Positions 49,171 through 59,137 of a stretch of 64,000 nucleotides of DNA are shown piece after piece. The notes beneath the pieces were generated by a model, which was given only the letters and a program-made list of their open reading frames with translations, ran no database searches and was not told the origin of the DNA. The first letter of the stretch is position 1. Every line of letters begins with the position of its first letter. The stretch lies in assembly GCF_001649575.2 (NCBI RefSeq), contig NC_051434.1:9798412-9862411 (forward strand). The letters run 5' to 3'. Source of the DNA: Kryptolebias marmoratus. Lineage: Eukaryota; Chordata; Actinopteri; Cyprinodontiformes; Rivulidae. The position numbers and the translations under genes were made by a program.

Positions 49171-50016
49171 TCAAGCTATTATTTTTTGGCTTCGAGAGAG
49201 CCAGACCCCTCCTGCCAGCTCTTTAGTTCTGTCTGACAACTTCCATTCTGCTTGGTAACGTGAATCACCACCCTCCACGCCTGAATCTACCAGCTCAACT
49301 CTCAGAAACATTTCTTTCTCCAAGATCATTGAAGCCAGCACCAAGTCTGCAGCTTGTCTCGTTCGTGGCAATCTGGGGGAGGAATGAGAGATTCCTCGAC
49401 GAGGGGGTGGGCAACTTTTAATCGCTCTGCTGCTGATGTCCTTTTCTTTGTGTCTCAACAATGAGACGTCTTTATCAGCCGAGTAGGATGAACTTGAGGA
49501 GCTCTCATTGGTTGAGTCAGAGCTGATGGATGACTGGGTGTCCTCTGATTGGTCGAGATCCACCTGATAAACTAATTTCCTGTTAGTTTGTCTGCTGACA
49601 GACAGCCATCGGAGGGAAAAACATCTTGTCATCGCCAGCCATAGCTCTTGAGGTCGGAATAAACTTGACCTGGGCCGATTTGGGTCACAAATTACTTCTT
49701 TTTTCTCGACTTTCATGCAGCTCGAGGCCAGTTCTGACTCCACCACCTCTGAGACTGTAGCACCACAAGAGTTCCTTGGTTCTTCTTCTCCTCCCTCGTT
49801 TTTGGAATTGAGCTGTTGGTCCTCCTCAAAGCTAAAAGAGCCGCTGAACTTTTGACTCCTCTTCATTGCACACTCCGCTTCGACGTCTGAAACCGACGAC
49901 AAATCCTCATCTGACGAACATGCAGACAGTGAAAGCTGATCATCTGAATCCACCGACCATGGCTGTTGATGCTCTTCAGATTCAGAGGAGCAGCTTGCCC
50001 TTTGGCCTCTCCTCAT
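49171..50016 (-). CDS. unrecognised intronless protein, 281 residues, serine-rich and acidic
   Basis: The frame runs from ATG at 50016 to TGA at 49173-49171 without a break, by far the longest in the window. Two in-frame TGA codons lie just upstream, so this Met starts the protein; A at -3 suits initiation. Residues 1-90 are acidic and rich in Ser (DSDDQLSLSACSSDEDLSSV, SGSFSFEED). A hydrophobic/aromatic patch (RPQELWLAMTRCFSLRWLSV) lies near residue 125, a Ser run (NESSSSSSYSADKD) near 170, and a Pro/Arg patch (CPPPRRG) near 205. The C-terminus looks ordered: RQAADLVLASMILEKEMFLR, a probable amphipathic helix, then AEWKLSDRTKELAGGVWLSR. There is no signal peptide or clear membrane segment. 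I do not recognise the family. A retrogene, a lineage-specific gene or a fast-evolving regulator are all possible. It lies between dtnbp1 and mylip and could sit inside a dtnbp1 intron. Confidence 0.75.
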   Translation of the reverse strand: MRRGQRASCSSESEEHQQPWSVDSDDQLSLSACSSDEDLSSVSDVEAECAMKRSQKFSGSFSFEEDQQLNSKNEGGEEEPRNSCGATVSEVVESELASSCMKVEKKEVICDPNRPRSSLFRPQELWLAMTRCFSLRWLSVSRQTNRKLVYQVDLDQSEDTQSSISSDSTNESSSSSSYSADKDVSLLRHKEKDISSRAIKSCPPPRRGISHSSPRLPRTRQAADLVLASMILEKEMFLRVELVDSGVEGGDSRYQAEWKLSDRTKELAGGVWLSRSQKIIA

Positions 50017-50136
50017 ACTTCATCAGTTCCTCTCTTCCCTTTATTCTTCCAGCTTCTCAGCACTGTTCTTCTTTTGGTTTGACCCCAGTAGATAAAAAAA
50101 CAGAGGATATCATCGAGGTTATCACAACAGCAGCAG

Positions 50137-50180
50137 CTACAGCAGCTCTGCTAACATGGCGCTTCCTGACGTAGTCTCCG
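50137..50180 (-). promoter_or_regulatory. promoter-like region and upstream ORF of the intronless gene
   Basis: On the minus strand, GACTACGTCAGGAAGC runs directly into GCCATGTTAGC. It combines a CRE-like half site (ACGTCA), an ETS-like core (AGGAAG) and a YY1-like site (AACATGGCG on the other strand), a mix typical of TATA-less vertebrate promoters. ATG at 50157 opens a seven-codon upstream frame ending in TAG at 50139-50137. That leaves a leader of about 120-150 bases before the main ATG at 50016. A CACGTG E-box lies further up at 50235-50240. Confidence 0.4.
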
Positions 50181-50240
50181 CTTCAAGAGACACAGCTTTA
50201 GCTTTGGAGTTAGGCAGCGATGACACTGTGATGTCACGTG

Positions 50241-53200
50241 CACACACGCACATGCACACACACACAGTTTTGCACACACAGAAACCCCTGCATGGCTATG
50301 TGTTCACACTCCAGTTGAGTGAGCAGTGACTTGCCTTGAAGGGAAGTGATGCCACATTGCATGATGTCATACCTAGCTGCAAACCAGAAGTCTGCTAATG
50401 CTCAGTGTTTGTGCAGGAACCCAGATGGCAAACAAATAAACCTCAAAACCGAACAAACATGAGCCTGTTTGGACTGAAATGCAGTTTTTTGTGAATTTCA
50501 TACATAAGAATCATTTTGTTATTATGGTTAATTATAATAAATTGAATGAATTTGCCTTTGCTTGGGTTTCAAGGCTGTTTCAAATCAAACTTCTGTATGT
50601 TCATCCTGAGAATTAGAGAAAGTAGTAGCATATGTTGTATTTGTTGGCAACTAGAAAGTCCAAATTTCCAATCTACAACTGTGAAACACAAATGAAAGAA
50701 GCCACTAAAACCTGCCTTTCCAACTCTGCAGTACAAATCTAGAGGCAATTATTTTCTCCTCTCATACTTTTTGACTAAAAAGGTACTCATTGCAAACTAT
50801 TAAATCACACCAAAAAGTTCTCATGAACTACATCAAATGGTGTCTGTGGAGGTAAATAAATATGGCAACATAGAACAAGCGTAGAGACAAGGTGTAGATG
50901 TTTAGGTGGAAATATAAGATTAAATCTTCTGCTAAACATGAAAGAAAAGAGAGAATAACTAAAGCAACTGTGGCCTCAAGGACAGAGCGTAGCGTTCAAA
51001 CACGCAGTTTTTGTGAAATTTCTGGTAAGTTTACAGTTTCAGTGGGGGGTTTTTAACTCATTCCCACACGACTCTTTCATAGACATTTCCATTGCTGACC
51101 TACTTTCAGTCACTTTGGCTGTTTTCATATGTACACAAATGCACAAGATGGTTGGCAGCCATTTGCAAATTGTACTTACAAACCACTACTAGTCAATACT
51201 ACCAAACACAAAAACAGCTATACTTCTATTACCAGCTATTTAGCTAGAATTTAAAGCAATAGTAGCTGAGATTCATTAACATGACATACTCTGAACGTAA
51301 CATCTTGAAACATTGAATGAGATTCTTCATTTTAAGAGGTTTGACTGTCATTTCTCAGCATGAGACGAGCTTTGTCTAAAGCTCTGGCATGAAAGGCAGC
51401 AGATATTATGCATTCCTTCAAAATATGCCAGGCCTTCAATTGAGTGAAAAAGTTTTGAGAGAACTTGTGGAGCTCCCTCACCACTCAGTGACGGCTGGAG
51501 ATACACCAGCTCCTCCACAACCCGGAGAGGAAAAGTGGGGAAAGAAAACGGACGGACAGACACTGAGAGAACAAACAAGTCAGCTGAACTTGCTTTCCTT
51601 GAACTGTAAACACACAGTTTTCTTTCTCAACTCAGACCGTGTGAAAACTGATCTGCGGATCAGAGCCAGTCAAGTACAGGAGTGCACGCGTGAGTGTGGC
51701 CGTACGCGTGTTATCTGCTCATCTAGTACAGTTCCAGGTCAACAGCGGAGTTATTTTCCTTTCCATTTATGGCTTTATAGTGGCAGCTCATGTCTCCGCA
51801 TGCAGTCGCTGAACGGTTGCATCATGTCGGGCAAAAGGACAGCAGCCTGGATTGACTCCAGGCTGGCTGACCTTATCACACAGAGACAGATGTAGACGTG
51901 TTCCAGCTGATTAGGTCTGCCCACTTCTTTCTGGAGTGAAAAAATCTGAACTCCTTTGAGGAATGTGAATACTTAACCTTTTACACCTTGATAGAACTAA
52001 AGCAGTTCATTCATTATATAAAATAATGATTCAATAACATGTTAAAAATGTTATTTTAACTCTGTTAGAAAGAAAGGCAAAACCTTTGAGAAATTACCTT
52101 TTAAAACTGAAGATGTGCTAAATGATTTATTAATCATTATTTCATTACTGGGAAATATTTAGTTGCAGGAAGCCCTTGGACATTAATTGAACAAAAAGCT
52201 TTCAACTGGCTTCCTTTATGAATGAATTAATAATCATTGCAATTTTTAAAATGTATTCCAATAAAATAACAACTGGTGAAACTTAATAAAAAAACATGTA
52301 TAAACTTGTATAAAATTAAATATATACACTGTGGTATCCGATTTGGGATCTTTTTCTCTTTAAACCCTCCCACAGGAAGTGGAAGGGTTATATTTGTTTG
52401 CACAAAATGTCAAATTCTTTTCTCCTTCACAGTAAACATTAATGTGTGGACACTCACTGAACCCACTGGTTACAAACATGCCTCGCTCTGTTTATTTGCA
52501 CAAACTAGGCCATAGTAAAAGTCCTTATTGGGCTAATAATGTTGATCATTAACCCAAGTTTGGACCAAATCAGATCATGTGGTCCAGATTTCAACAACAG
52601 AGCACAAAATTCCCAAATAACTCAAGCCAGTGGGCTTGATTTCCACACAGTTACCGGACATTAAGCTGACGGAAAATGATGCAATTTTAGGAACTCTTAA
52701 GTGAATTTTAACTGTGATTGGTCTCCCGTTTTATCCAAGTCACTGCAGCTCCAGCAGGAATGCAGGTGTGGAAGAGTGCAAAAAGAAACACACTGCCTCA
52801 GCTCCAAATTGTCCTCTGGCAAATAAATGATAAGCTACGCTGAATAGCATTCCTTCCTGGTTCAAGTATAAGTCTGCAGTTCTCTTCGCGTTTCCTGCCT
52901 CCATCACAATGCTGCACTGCTGAATAATATATTATAAAACAGGAGCTGTTGGGGATGTGATGAAGCAGAATAAATACTGAGATATTCAGCCTCTCTGTGG
53001 GTTGCTGAAAAAAAAAACACTTTAACAAAATGAAAATTAACTAATATTAGCTTTGTAGTTGCACAGAAAGATGTTGACATGAGAAGCACTTAACATGATA
53101 AGATAAATTCTTTCACACATATTTCATGAAAGTTTAATTTACTTGTCACCCCGGTTATGAAGGCTGCGCAACCATTTTCAGGCAAATGATTCCATTACTT

Positions 53201-53460
53201 TGCCTTTAGTTTAACCTAAATGTTTTGAGTACATTGATTTTTTGGAGAATAAAGTAGGCTTTCACCTCACACGAGCACTAACAGTGTGGAAAAGTGGAAG
53301 TGTGGTGAAGACGCTAATATGAAAAATTCATAAAAGCTTGGAGCAGCAGAAACCAGGTGAAGCAGAAAGTTCTGCTGCTACTATAACAGCTATTTCTGGG
53401 CTGCATTCCCATCAATTATTCACAAAAAAGCTATGGAAAAGCCGAAAACAAGCCACTTAC
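50241..53460. other. intergenic or intron DNA between the intronless gene and mylip
   Basis: Begins with a CA-rich tract (50241-50280). It contains repeat copy J and a slightly CpG-rich stretch at 51640-51830 with short open frames that I cannot assign. No recognisable exon. Confidence 0.5.
51195..51440 (+). repeat. interspersed repeat family, copy J (3' part)
   Basis: Contains AAAACAGCTATACTTC, GTAGCTGAGATTCATTAACA, AGCTCTGGCATGAAAGGC and the end motif GCATTCCTTCAAAATATGCC. The 5' half is missing or diverged. Confidence 0.62.
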
Positions 53461-53560
53461 CTCAGCTCTTGTGGCTGAAATGTCAAATTCATTAAGTTCA
53501 GGTGTGTAAAAAAGCCTTTAGCCGCATGCAGCAGAGCCGCCACACGGGGGCGCTGTTAGC
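53461..53560 (-). other. candidate divergent first exon on the minus strand
   Basis: A strong donor, GAGCTGAG/GTAAGTGG, falls after 53461, within the GC-rich mylip promoter region. The upstream limit is a guess. ATG at 53492 would encode MNLTFQPQEL and end in phase 2. An earlier ATG at 53527 opens a 9-codon frame that stops first. The peptide does not match the dysbindin N-terminus (MLETLRERL in human), so this may be an untranslated leader of dtnbp1, the start of a non-coding RNA, or unused. Confidence 0.3.
53538..53557 (+). promoter_or_regulatory. CTCF-like motif at the mylip promoter
   Basis: CCGCCACACGGGGGCGCTGT keeps the GGGGGCGCTG core of CTCF sites. It lies between the divergent donor at 53461 and the CCAAT boxes. 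Confidence 0.35.
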
Positions 53561-53623
53561 GTTAGCTCCTTAACGCTTCAGTCCACAGATTAATTCAAGC
53601 ACGCGGATGTAACAAGACTTGTG

Positions 53624-53669
53624 ATTGGTTAGAACGCTGCAGCGAGTGTGGCAAACTGCCTCTCATTGG
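53624..53669 (+). promoter_or_regulatory. paired inverted CCAAT boxes of mylip promoter
   Basis: ATTGG occurs at 53624-53628 (GTGATTGGTTAG) and at 53665-53669 (CTCATTGGTCAG), 41 bases apart, typical of NF-Y sites. A GGCGGAG box follows at 53682, and an AT-rich GATATACC near 53708 may help position the start. The block is GC-rich against AT-rich flanks. No clear LXR element (DR4) was seen, although mammalian MYLIP is induced by LXR. Confidence 0.5.
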
Positions 53670-53771
53670 TCAGCTCCAAGTAGGCGGAGCTTAGCGCTGC
53701 ACTTCATTGATATACCCTACAGCTGGCGGAGGCAGATTAGCCACACGAAGTGAACGGGGGAGAAGAAAGTG

Positions 53772-53798
53772 ATGAAGGCTCGATGTAGAGGGTTTTAA
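53772..53798 (+). CDS. short upstream ORF in mylip leader
   Basis: ATG at 53772 encodes MKARCRGF and stops at TAA 53796-53798. It overlaps a second ATG at 53783 that is followed at once by TAG (a start-stop element). Both lie in the probable 5' UTR, 70-90 bases before the main start at 53865. They could lower translation of Mylip. Whether they are included depends on the true transcription start. Confidence 0.35.
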   Translation: MKARCRGF

Positions 53799-53864
53799 CG
53801 AAGGCAAGAGTATAGTTTTACTATTTTAAGGAGTCAGTGGCACACCAAAGACTTACAGCCCAAA

Positions 53865-53951
53865 ATGCTCTGCCACGTTACTCGTCCGGACTCGGTGGTG
53901 ATGGAAGTGGAAGTTGATGCGAAGGCGAACGGTGAAGATTGTCTGAATAAG
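53865..53951 (+). CDS. mylip: Mylip/Idol exon 1 (start of FERM F1 lobe)
   Basis: ATG (context CCAAAATGC, A at -3) encodes 29 residues, [18 protein letters not shown] then [11 protein letters not shown], ending in phase 0 at AAG/GTAGGC. This is almost the same as the human start ([20 protein letters not shown]). Mylip is an E3 ubiquitin ligase with an N-terminal FERM domain and a C-terminal RING. The FERM part binds the cytoplasmic tails of LDLR, VLDLR and ApoER2 and marks them for lysosomal breakdown; it was also described as binding myosin regulatory light chain. Teleosts have a and b copies; I did not decide which this is. Confidence 0.97.
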
Positions 53952-54840
53952 GTAGGCTGTGTGCGGATAAACACGCGTAATGTTTACTTATTATCTTATA
54001 TTTAGGTTATTTATATTATTTTAAAAGAGTGTCACGAGTTAGCAAGGCAGCACAGCTACTATCGTGCCATAAAACTTCAAGTAGTCCTGCATTAAAGTTG
54101 CTTGTTGCTTATTTATGAGGTAAACTAAAGGTAAGGTAAGGTAGTTTTTATCTAAATTGTTATTAATTCTTCACTGACCGGAAGTTTGAGCGTCTTTATG
54201 AACTGCAACAACACATGCTGGTCCACAACATGTTGTACACAAAGGCAGGCACATAAGGTAAACAGATTTTATTGTAATTATTAAACATTAAAGTCGATGA
54301 ACACATGATTTTTTTTGTTTGTTTGTTTTGTTATTATTTGTTTTGTGTATGCATGAAAGTTTTAATGCATGATGGGAAAGTGCCGCCTCTTGCTGCACCG
54401 TCACAGATGGCTTTGTCTGGGGTTACTAGAGTTCACTCCTTTGCATTTGCTTTCTCCACCAAAACTGAGCCTTATGTCTGAAATGGCTTCATTGGATAGT
54501 CACTCCCTTTATGGTTTAAAGCAGGAAATCATAACATTATTATCCTAAAGAGACTTCCTCATAAGAAGCCTCAGTACGAATGCAACACAGCCTGTTTTGT
54601 ATGCGTGCCATCTTCCCTAACTTGTTGCAAGTAACAAATGAGTATTATCTCAGCCTCCGGGCTTTCCATAGATGTTCATCAGCAGTTGTGTCACACCAGC
54701 TGCTGATCCAGGTTTGTTTCTAAAATAGTACTGACTTTTCCTGTTGCTTTCAAATAAAAATGAGCCGTCACCACGCCTCCTGTCTGAACTTAACCTTAAC
54801 AGCTGATTTTTTTTGTTTGTTTGTTTCACCCTCTCTCCAG
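53952..54840 (+). other. mylip intron 1
   Basis: Starts GTAGGC and ends in a pyrimidine tract, TTTCACCCTCTCTCCAG. AT-rich, with no other feature that I can support. Confidence 0.85.
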
Positions 54841-55031
54841 GTTTGCAGAAAGTTGGGCATTATTGAGGTGGACTACTTTGGGCTGCAGTTCACGGGCAGC
54901 AAAGGGGAGAACCTGTGGCTGAATCTGAGGAATCGCATCTGCCAGCAGATGGATAACGTGACGCCCTGTCGACTCAGGCTGAGAGTGAAGTTTTTTGTTG
55001 AGCCCCATCTCATTCTGCAGGAACAGACGAG
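54841..55031 (+). CDS. mylip: Mylip/Idol exon 2 (rest of FERM F1 lobe)
   Basis: Begins after CTCTCTCCAG and ends in phase 2 at ACGAG/GTACCA. It encodes [49 protein letters not shown] and [14 protein letters not shown]. This is the ubiquitin-like F1 lobe, nearly identical to human MYLIP. The Arg codon after EQT is split across the intron (AG, then A in exon 3). Confidence 0.97.
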
Positions 55032-56064
55032 GTACCAGCTTGCTTCACTTCCCCTCTAAATTCACTGAGAGCAGCTGCATAATAAAAATAATCTTGCCTC
55101 GTCACAGAGATGACGTACTAACTCTCTTAAAGGAGATACATTAGATGGGAATCTTATTTAATGTGCAGGAGTTATTCCACTCTTCACATTGTAGAGCAGT
55201 TTATCGAAGACGTGGAGTAGAATAGGCAAATAAGATGATAAACTCAATAAAACTGTGATATTTTGTAAAACAGTTTAGGTTTTTGCTACTTTTGTATTTT
55301 AAGGTTAACATAAAGTGTTGTAAAATGGTTTAAAATGGTTTAAAATCTTGGTTTAGTTTTTTTTTTTTTTTTACAGATTTTCTTTGTTTAAACTACAAAA
55401 ATCACAAGAACAGTTAAAACCAGCCTAGTTACCTGCTCTCATGCTGCACAGACATGCTTTAAAACTGACACTCGATCAGAGCCGTTTGAGTGTTTCTTTA
55501 TGATGCATCAAGCATATAAAGTAGGTCATTTTCTTCATGTTGTTCTTCAAATCTTATGTGCATGGGTGATGTGGCTTGTAATGATGGCAGCTTGAGTCCT
55601 TGTGGAGAAAACTGTGTCATCATCGGGGATCACCCAGCCCATAACCTGATCACTTTGTTTCCAGAGCAGTGGAAATGCCCTTTAGTAACCTCTCTGTCAA
55701 GCCCTTCTGGGTTTACTATAGGTCATATTGGCTGAGCACCAGGCTGGAAATGTGATCCAGCAGCTCTGGAGTGACGTGTTGCTCTGAGCCATCACTCACC
55801 AGCCCCCCCTCGCCCTCCCCATGGGACCCTCTGGTCTGTGTGGCAGTCAGGACCCCTGTCTGCTCCCATTCAGCTGACTTTTTGTTTCAGTCGTCTGGGG
55901 CCGTTTTAATTTTAAACAAAAGCCATCTCTCGTGTGGCTTTTTTGCAGATATGCTTTGGAAACGTGTTCGTGTCGAGTATATATTTTTTCTTTCACTTTA
56001 ACAGGAAATGCAAGTAACCTGAAGTTGGGCCACAAAGACTTTTGTAACAGCTTTTCAAAGTTGC

Positions 56065-56580
56065 TCACTAAAGGCTCCGGCGTACTCCATAAGACGTTGA
56101 GAAGTCGGTTCGCGGTCGCGTGGTTGCGAGACGTTTGTTTTCGCATATACCTTTCATAGCTCACGAGACACTCGGATCAGAACTCCCGGGAAGCTCCTCC
56201 TTCCTCTTACAACGTCAAAACGGGTTTTTTTCCGCCGGTTTCTCAGCTCTCCTGTCCTTGTTTTGCTGGAACAGTCGTAAAGACGGCTGTATTTTCTAAC
56301 AGCCTTCTCGGCGGCGCATTAGAAGCCAAATAACTCCATTAAAGCTCACCGGCTTTTCCACATAAACACGCCAACAACAACTTCTGACCAAACACACAAC
56401 ACTTGGCGCAAACCCCCCTGTGAGGAAAAAGTTTGATCAGGGTCTTGTGTCGAGAAGCGGCAGGCGAAGCTGCTACGAGAACAAAATGACACAAACCATG
56501 TGAATGAGAGTCGAATTTGTGATTTCTCATGGAGCACGACTCCCCCTTAAGTCACCACCTTATGACGTAAAACACAGACA
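56065..56580. repeat. CpG-dense block in mylip intron 2, probable mobile insertion or internal promoter
   Basis: From AAAGGCTCCGGCGTACTCC to near TTATGACGTAAAACACAG the CpG density is much above the flanks, with motifs such as CGGTTCGCGGTCGCGTGG and GAAGCGGCAGGCGAAGC. The phrasing resembles CpG-rich repeats I associate with fish genomes, but there is no second copy in the window to prove it. Terminal repeats are not clear. Confidence 0.35.
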
Positions 56581-57573
56581 TCATTTCTTCACTTGCAGCA
56601 CATTGTTGCTGCTAATTTGCTCACACCTGCCATTGGCATGCCCGTTTTCCTATTGCAGAACTTGAGCCACTTATGAATCAAGGAGGCACTTGAGAGGAAG
56701 TCTGTTCGTTGTGTTTACTCCCCCCCCCCCCATATGTATGTGCAGCACGTCACTGGAGCAATTAATTAGACACAAATGTAGCTGCTAACAGCAAGACGCA
56801 CTGAGTTAATCCCCTAGTTTCATCTTTTTTTGTCTCCTACCTCACCCCTGACTCTGCTCTTTGTCAGAAAGCAGCACCAAGTTTGCTCTTTGCTGTCACA
56901 TTTTTTGTCCCTAACCGTCCCATCCGCTTTACACCCCCCTCCCTTCCCTCCACACTGGCCCACATTTGACATTTGAAGTGGAAAGTGAAAGCAAGGAGGG
57001 GGAAGCACAAAAACACACTTGGCCGCCTGCGCCCTGACCTCTTCTAGGTTAGCAACTGTTATCTACTGCTGGCTGGTTTGGCTGAGTGGAGTCGGGGGGG
57101 GTGGGGGGTCACTGAGTTGTGAAAAAGGTGAGATAAAGATGTGGAGATGGCAGATGTGTAGAGCTGCAGCTAATAAATACACATCCTGCAACCACCATGT
57201 GGTCGGTCTGTTTAATTTTGATTAAGTGGGGTGTCTAACACTGGAATCTGTTAGCAGAGGCGTTTTCTGAACCGACATGCAGATCTGGCAAGTTTCTACG
57301 CTGATGCTATATGTTTTTAAGTAACTTTAAAAAACCTGTGTATAACAGCTTTACCTCCCAGGATTTTTTAAATTTGAGTCCATTTATGCTTTGAGGACCT
57401 ATTTAGGTGTAATTTCTGCTTTCACCTTTCACCCAGTTCAGCTCGTCACAAGCTGGTCTCACAGCAGACGTGACTCATCTCATCTCATCTCTGACTCTGT
57501 TGTACATTAACCTGCCCGGAGGCTGTTTACGATGCTGGGGTTTGTCATCATTTTAGGGGAAAAGCTTCATGAC

Positions 57574-57715
57574 TGTGCGCGTGCGCCGCGGCAGTTTACA
57601 GACAAAGCCTGTTGGCCCGTTGCGCCATGGCGTTCAGAAGAGCCGAGTGGTTGGCACCCATCTCTGCTCCCTTTCTATAGGCCTTATTACGTAACCACTG
57701 AGCTGCTTATATAAG
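57574..57715 (+). promoter_or_regulatory. possible internal promoter (NRF1-like site plus TATA)
   Basis: TGCGCGTGCGCCGCGG fits an NRF1 site. TTATATAAGC follows at 57708-57715. A start near 57740 would transcribe into the rest of mylip, perhaps as an alternative first exon, but no donor was identified. Confidence 0.2.
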
Positions 57716-59117
57716 CTGCTGTGTACTCTGCTGCCACATGAAACCTCACAGGTCACTTCAGTGTTCACGTCCATATGCAGTTTGCTCCATTGATTAATTT
57801 GACTTTTTTGTGACAGCCAGACTAAAAGAATGTAATGACAAACAAACCCAGTTTCTGATTAGGCTGTATAATACAGTTTGTGGTGTGTTTCAGCCATAAT
57901 GCTCGGAGTCATATCCATGTGAGCTGCGGGGCTTTGACTCAGCCGGCGTCTCTGGCAGCTCTGACTTCATGCTTCACATTTTTGTTCCTCCTCATTGTTT
58001 AGAAAGTTTCATTCTTCGAGGCTTAATTTATAACTCTGTATTTTCCCTGCTAGCATAGAACACCTTTTTTTTTTTTTGCAAATGCATAATTTCCTCATCC
58101 TGTGACCCTCTCTCTTCTCACAGTTTCTCTTTTTTGTGGGCATCACGGCGCTTTGAAGCTGCCAAATTAAGCAGCGACTGCAGCAGGGGCTGTTGGGACT
58201 TTCAGAGAGTTTGAGATGGCTTTATGCAAAGTTTTCTTTTTGGCAAAAACATACAAAACAGTAGTTTATTGTGAAATCAGCTTATCTGGGCTTGACTCCA
58301 AGAATAGGAGTTTTTTGTTGGTTAAGGGACACCAACCTAAGAGCCTCAACAACAGCCTGCATTATCTGCATCATTAAACATCGCTTGCTAGAGGGAGTTT
58401 AGGTTTAAACTTGTGAATTAGTTTCCATTCATTAGAGGTCTTGTTTAGCATTCTGATCAGGCAAACACTGGATACCCTGGGAGGGAAATATAATTGCTAC
58501 AGGCCTTAGTGCTGCCAATGACTCTTGACCTGTCTTTAGCTTCAATCCAAATAAAAAATTTAACAGTTTGTCAGAAACAATTTGGAGAATGTCTATCGCA
58601 GAATGTCAAAAAGGAGCCATAATCAAAATAAAACCGTATAACAGTAAGGATAATTGCAGTCTGACAATATTGAAGAACTCTGTTTAAACTCTGAATACTG
58701 TATTGTGACAGTGTTCCCTCTCTTATATAATCACTCTGGAGACAACATTACCGGCGAATCTGGAGACGAAATCAGTTAAAGTAAATGTTTTTCTTTGCGT
58801 GCGTGCTGCTCTACAGGATTACTGATCTGTGCTGAATATCTCAAGGCATTGTGGGATGTGTTCCAGGCCAGCTAGTGTGCCTTAAACTCCTGCGTTTGTA
58901 CAAAACTACACATCTCTGTTAATTATCATAAACCTGCAGAAGTGGAGCCTTAACTGCTCCAGAGTTGAACAAAATTTCACATCATTTCGAATTAAAGAAC
59001 ATATTTTATATTCAGATTTGCAGCATTTCTTTCATAGAAATGGAGTTTACAGAATTCCTGCTCTACTTCTTCGACTGCATATTCTGCAAAAACAGTTTCA
59101 GGTAATGCAGTCAGGTC

Positions 59118-59137
59118 ACACACACACACACACACAC
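59118..59137. repeat. (CA)n microsatellite
   Basis: About ten CA units in mylip intron 2. Confidence 0.9.

Noticed and set aside
49866..50174. 102-codon plus-strand frame
   Set aside because: Antisense to the start of the 281-codon frame and its leader; no known similarity.
51389..51895. 168-codon plus-strand frame, partly in repeat copy J
   Set aside because: Begins inside the repeat and has no recognisable domain. The small inner frame MSGKRTAAWIDSRL at 51824 is also unsupported.
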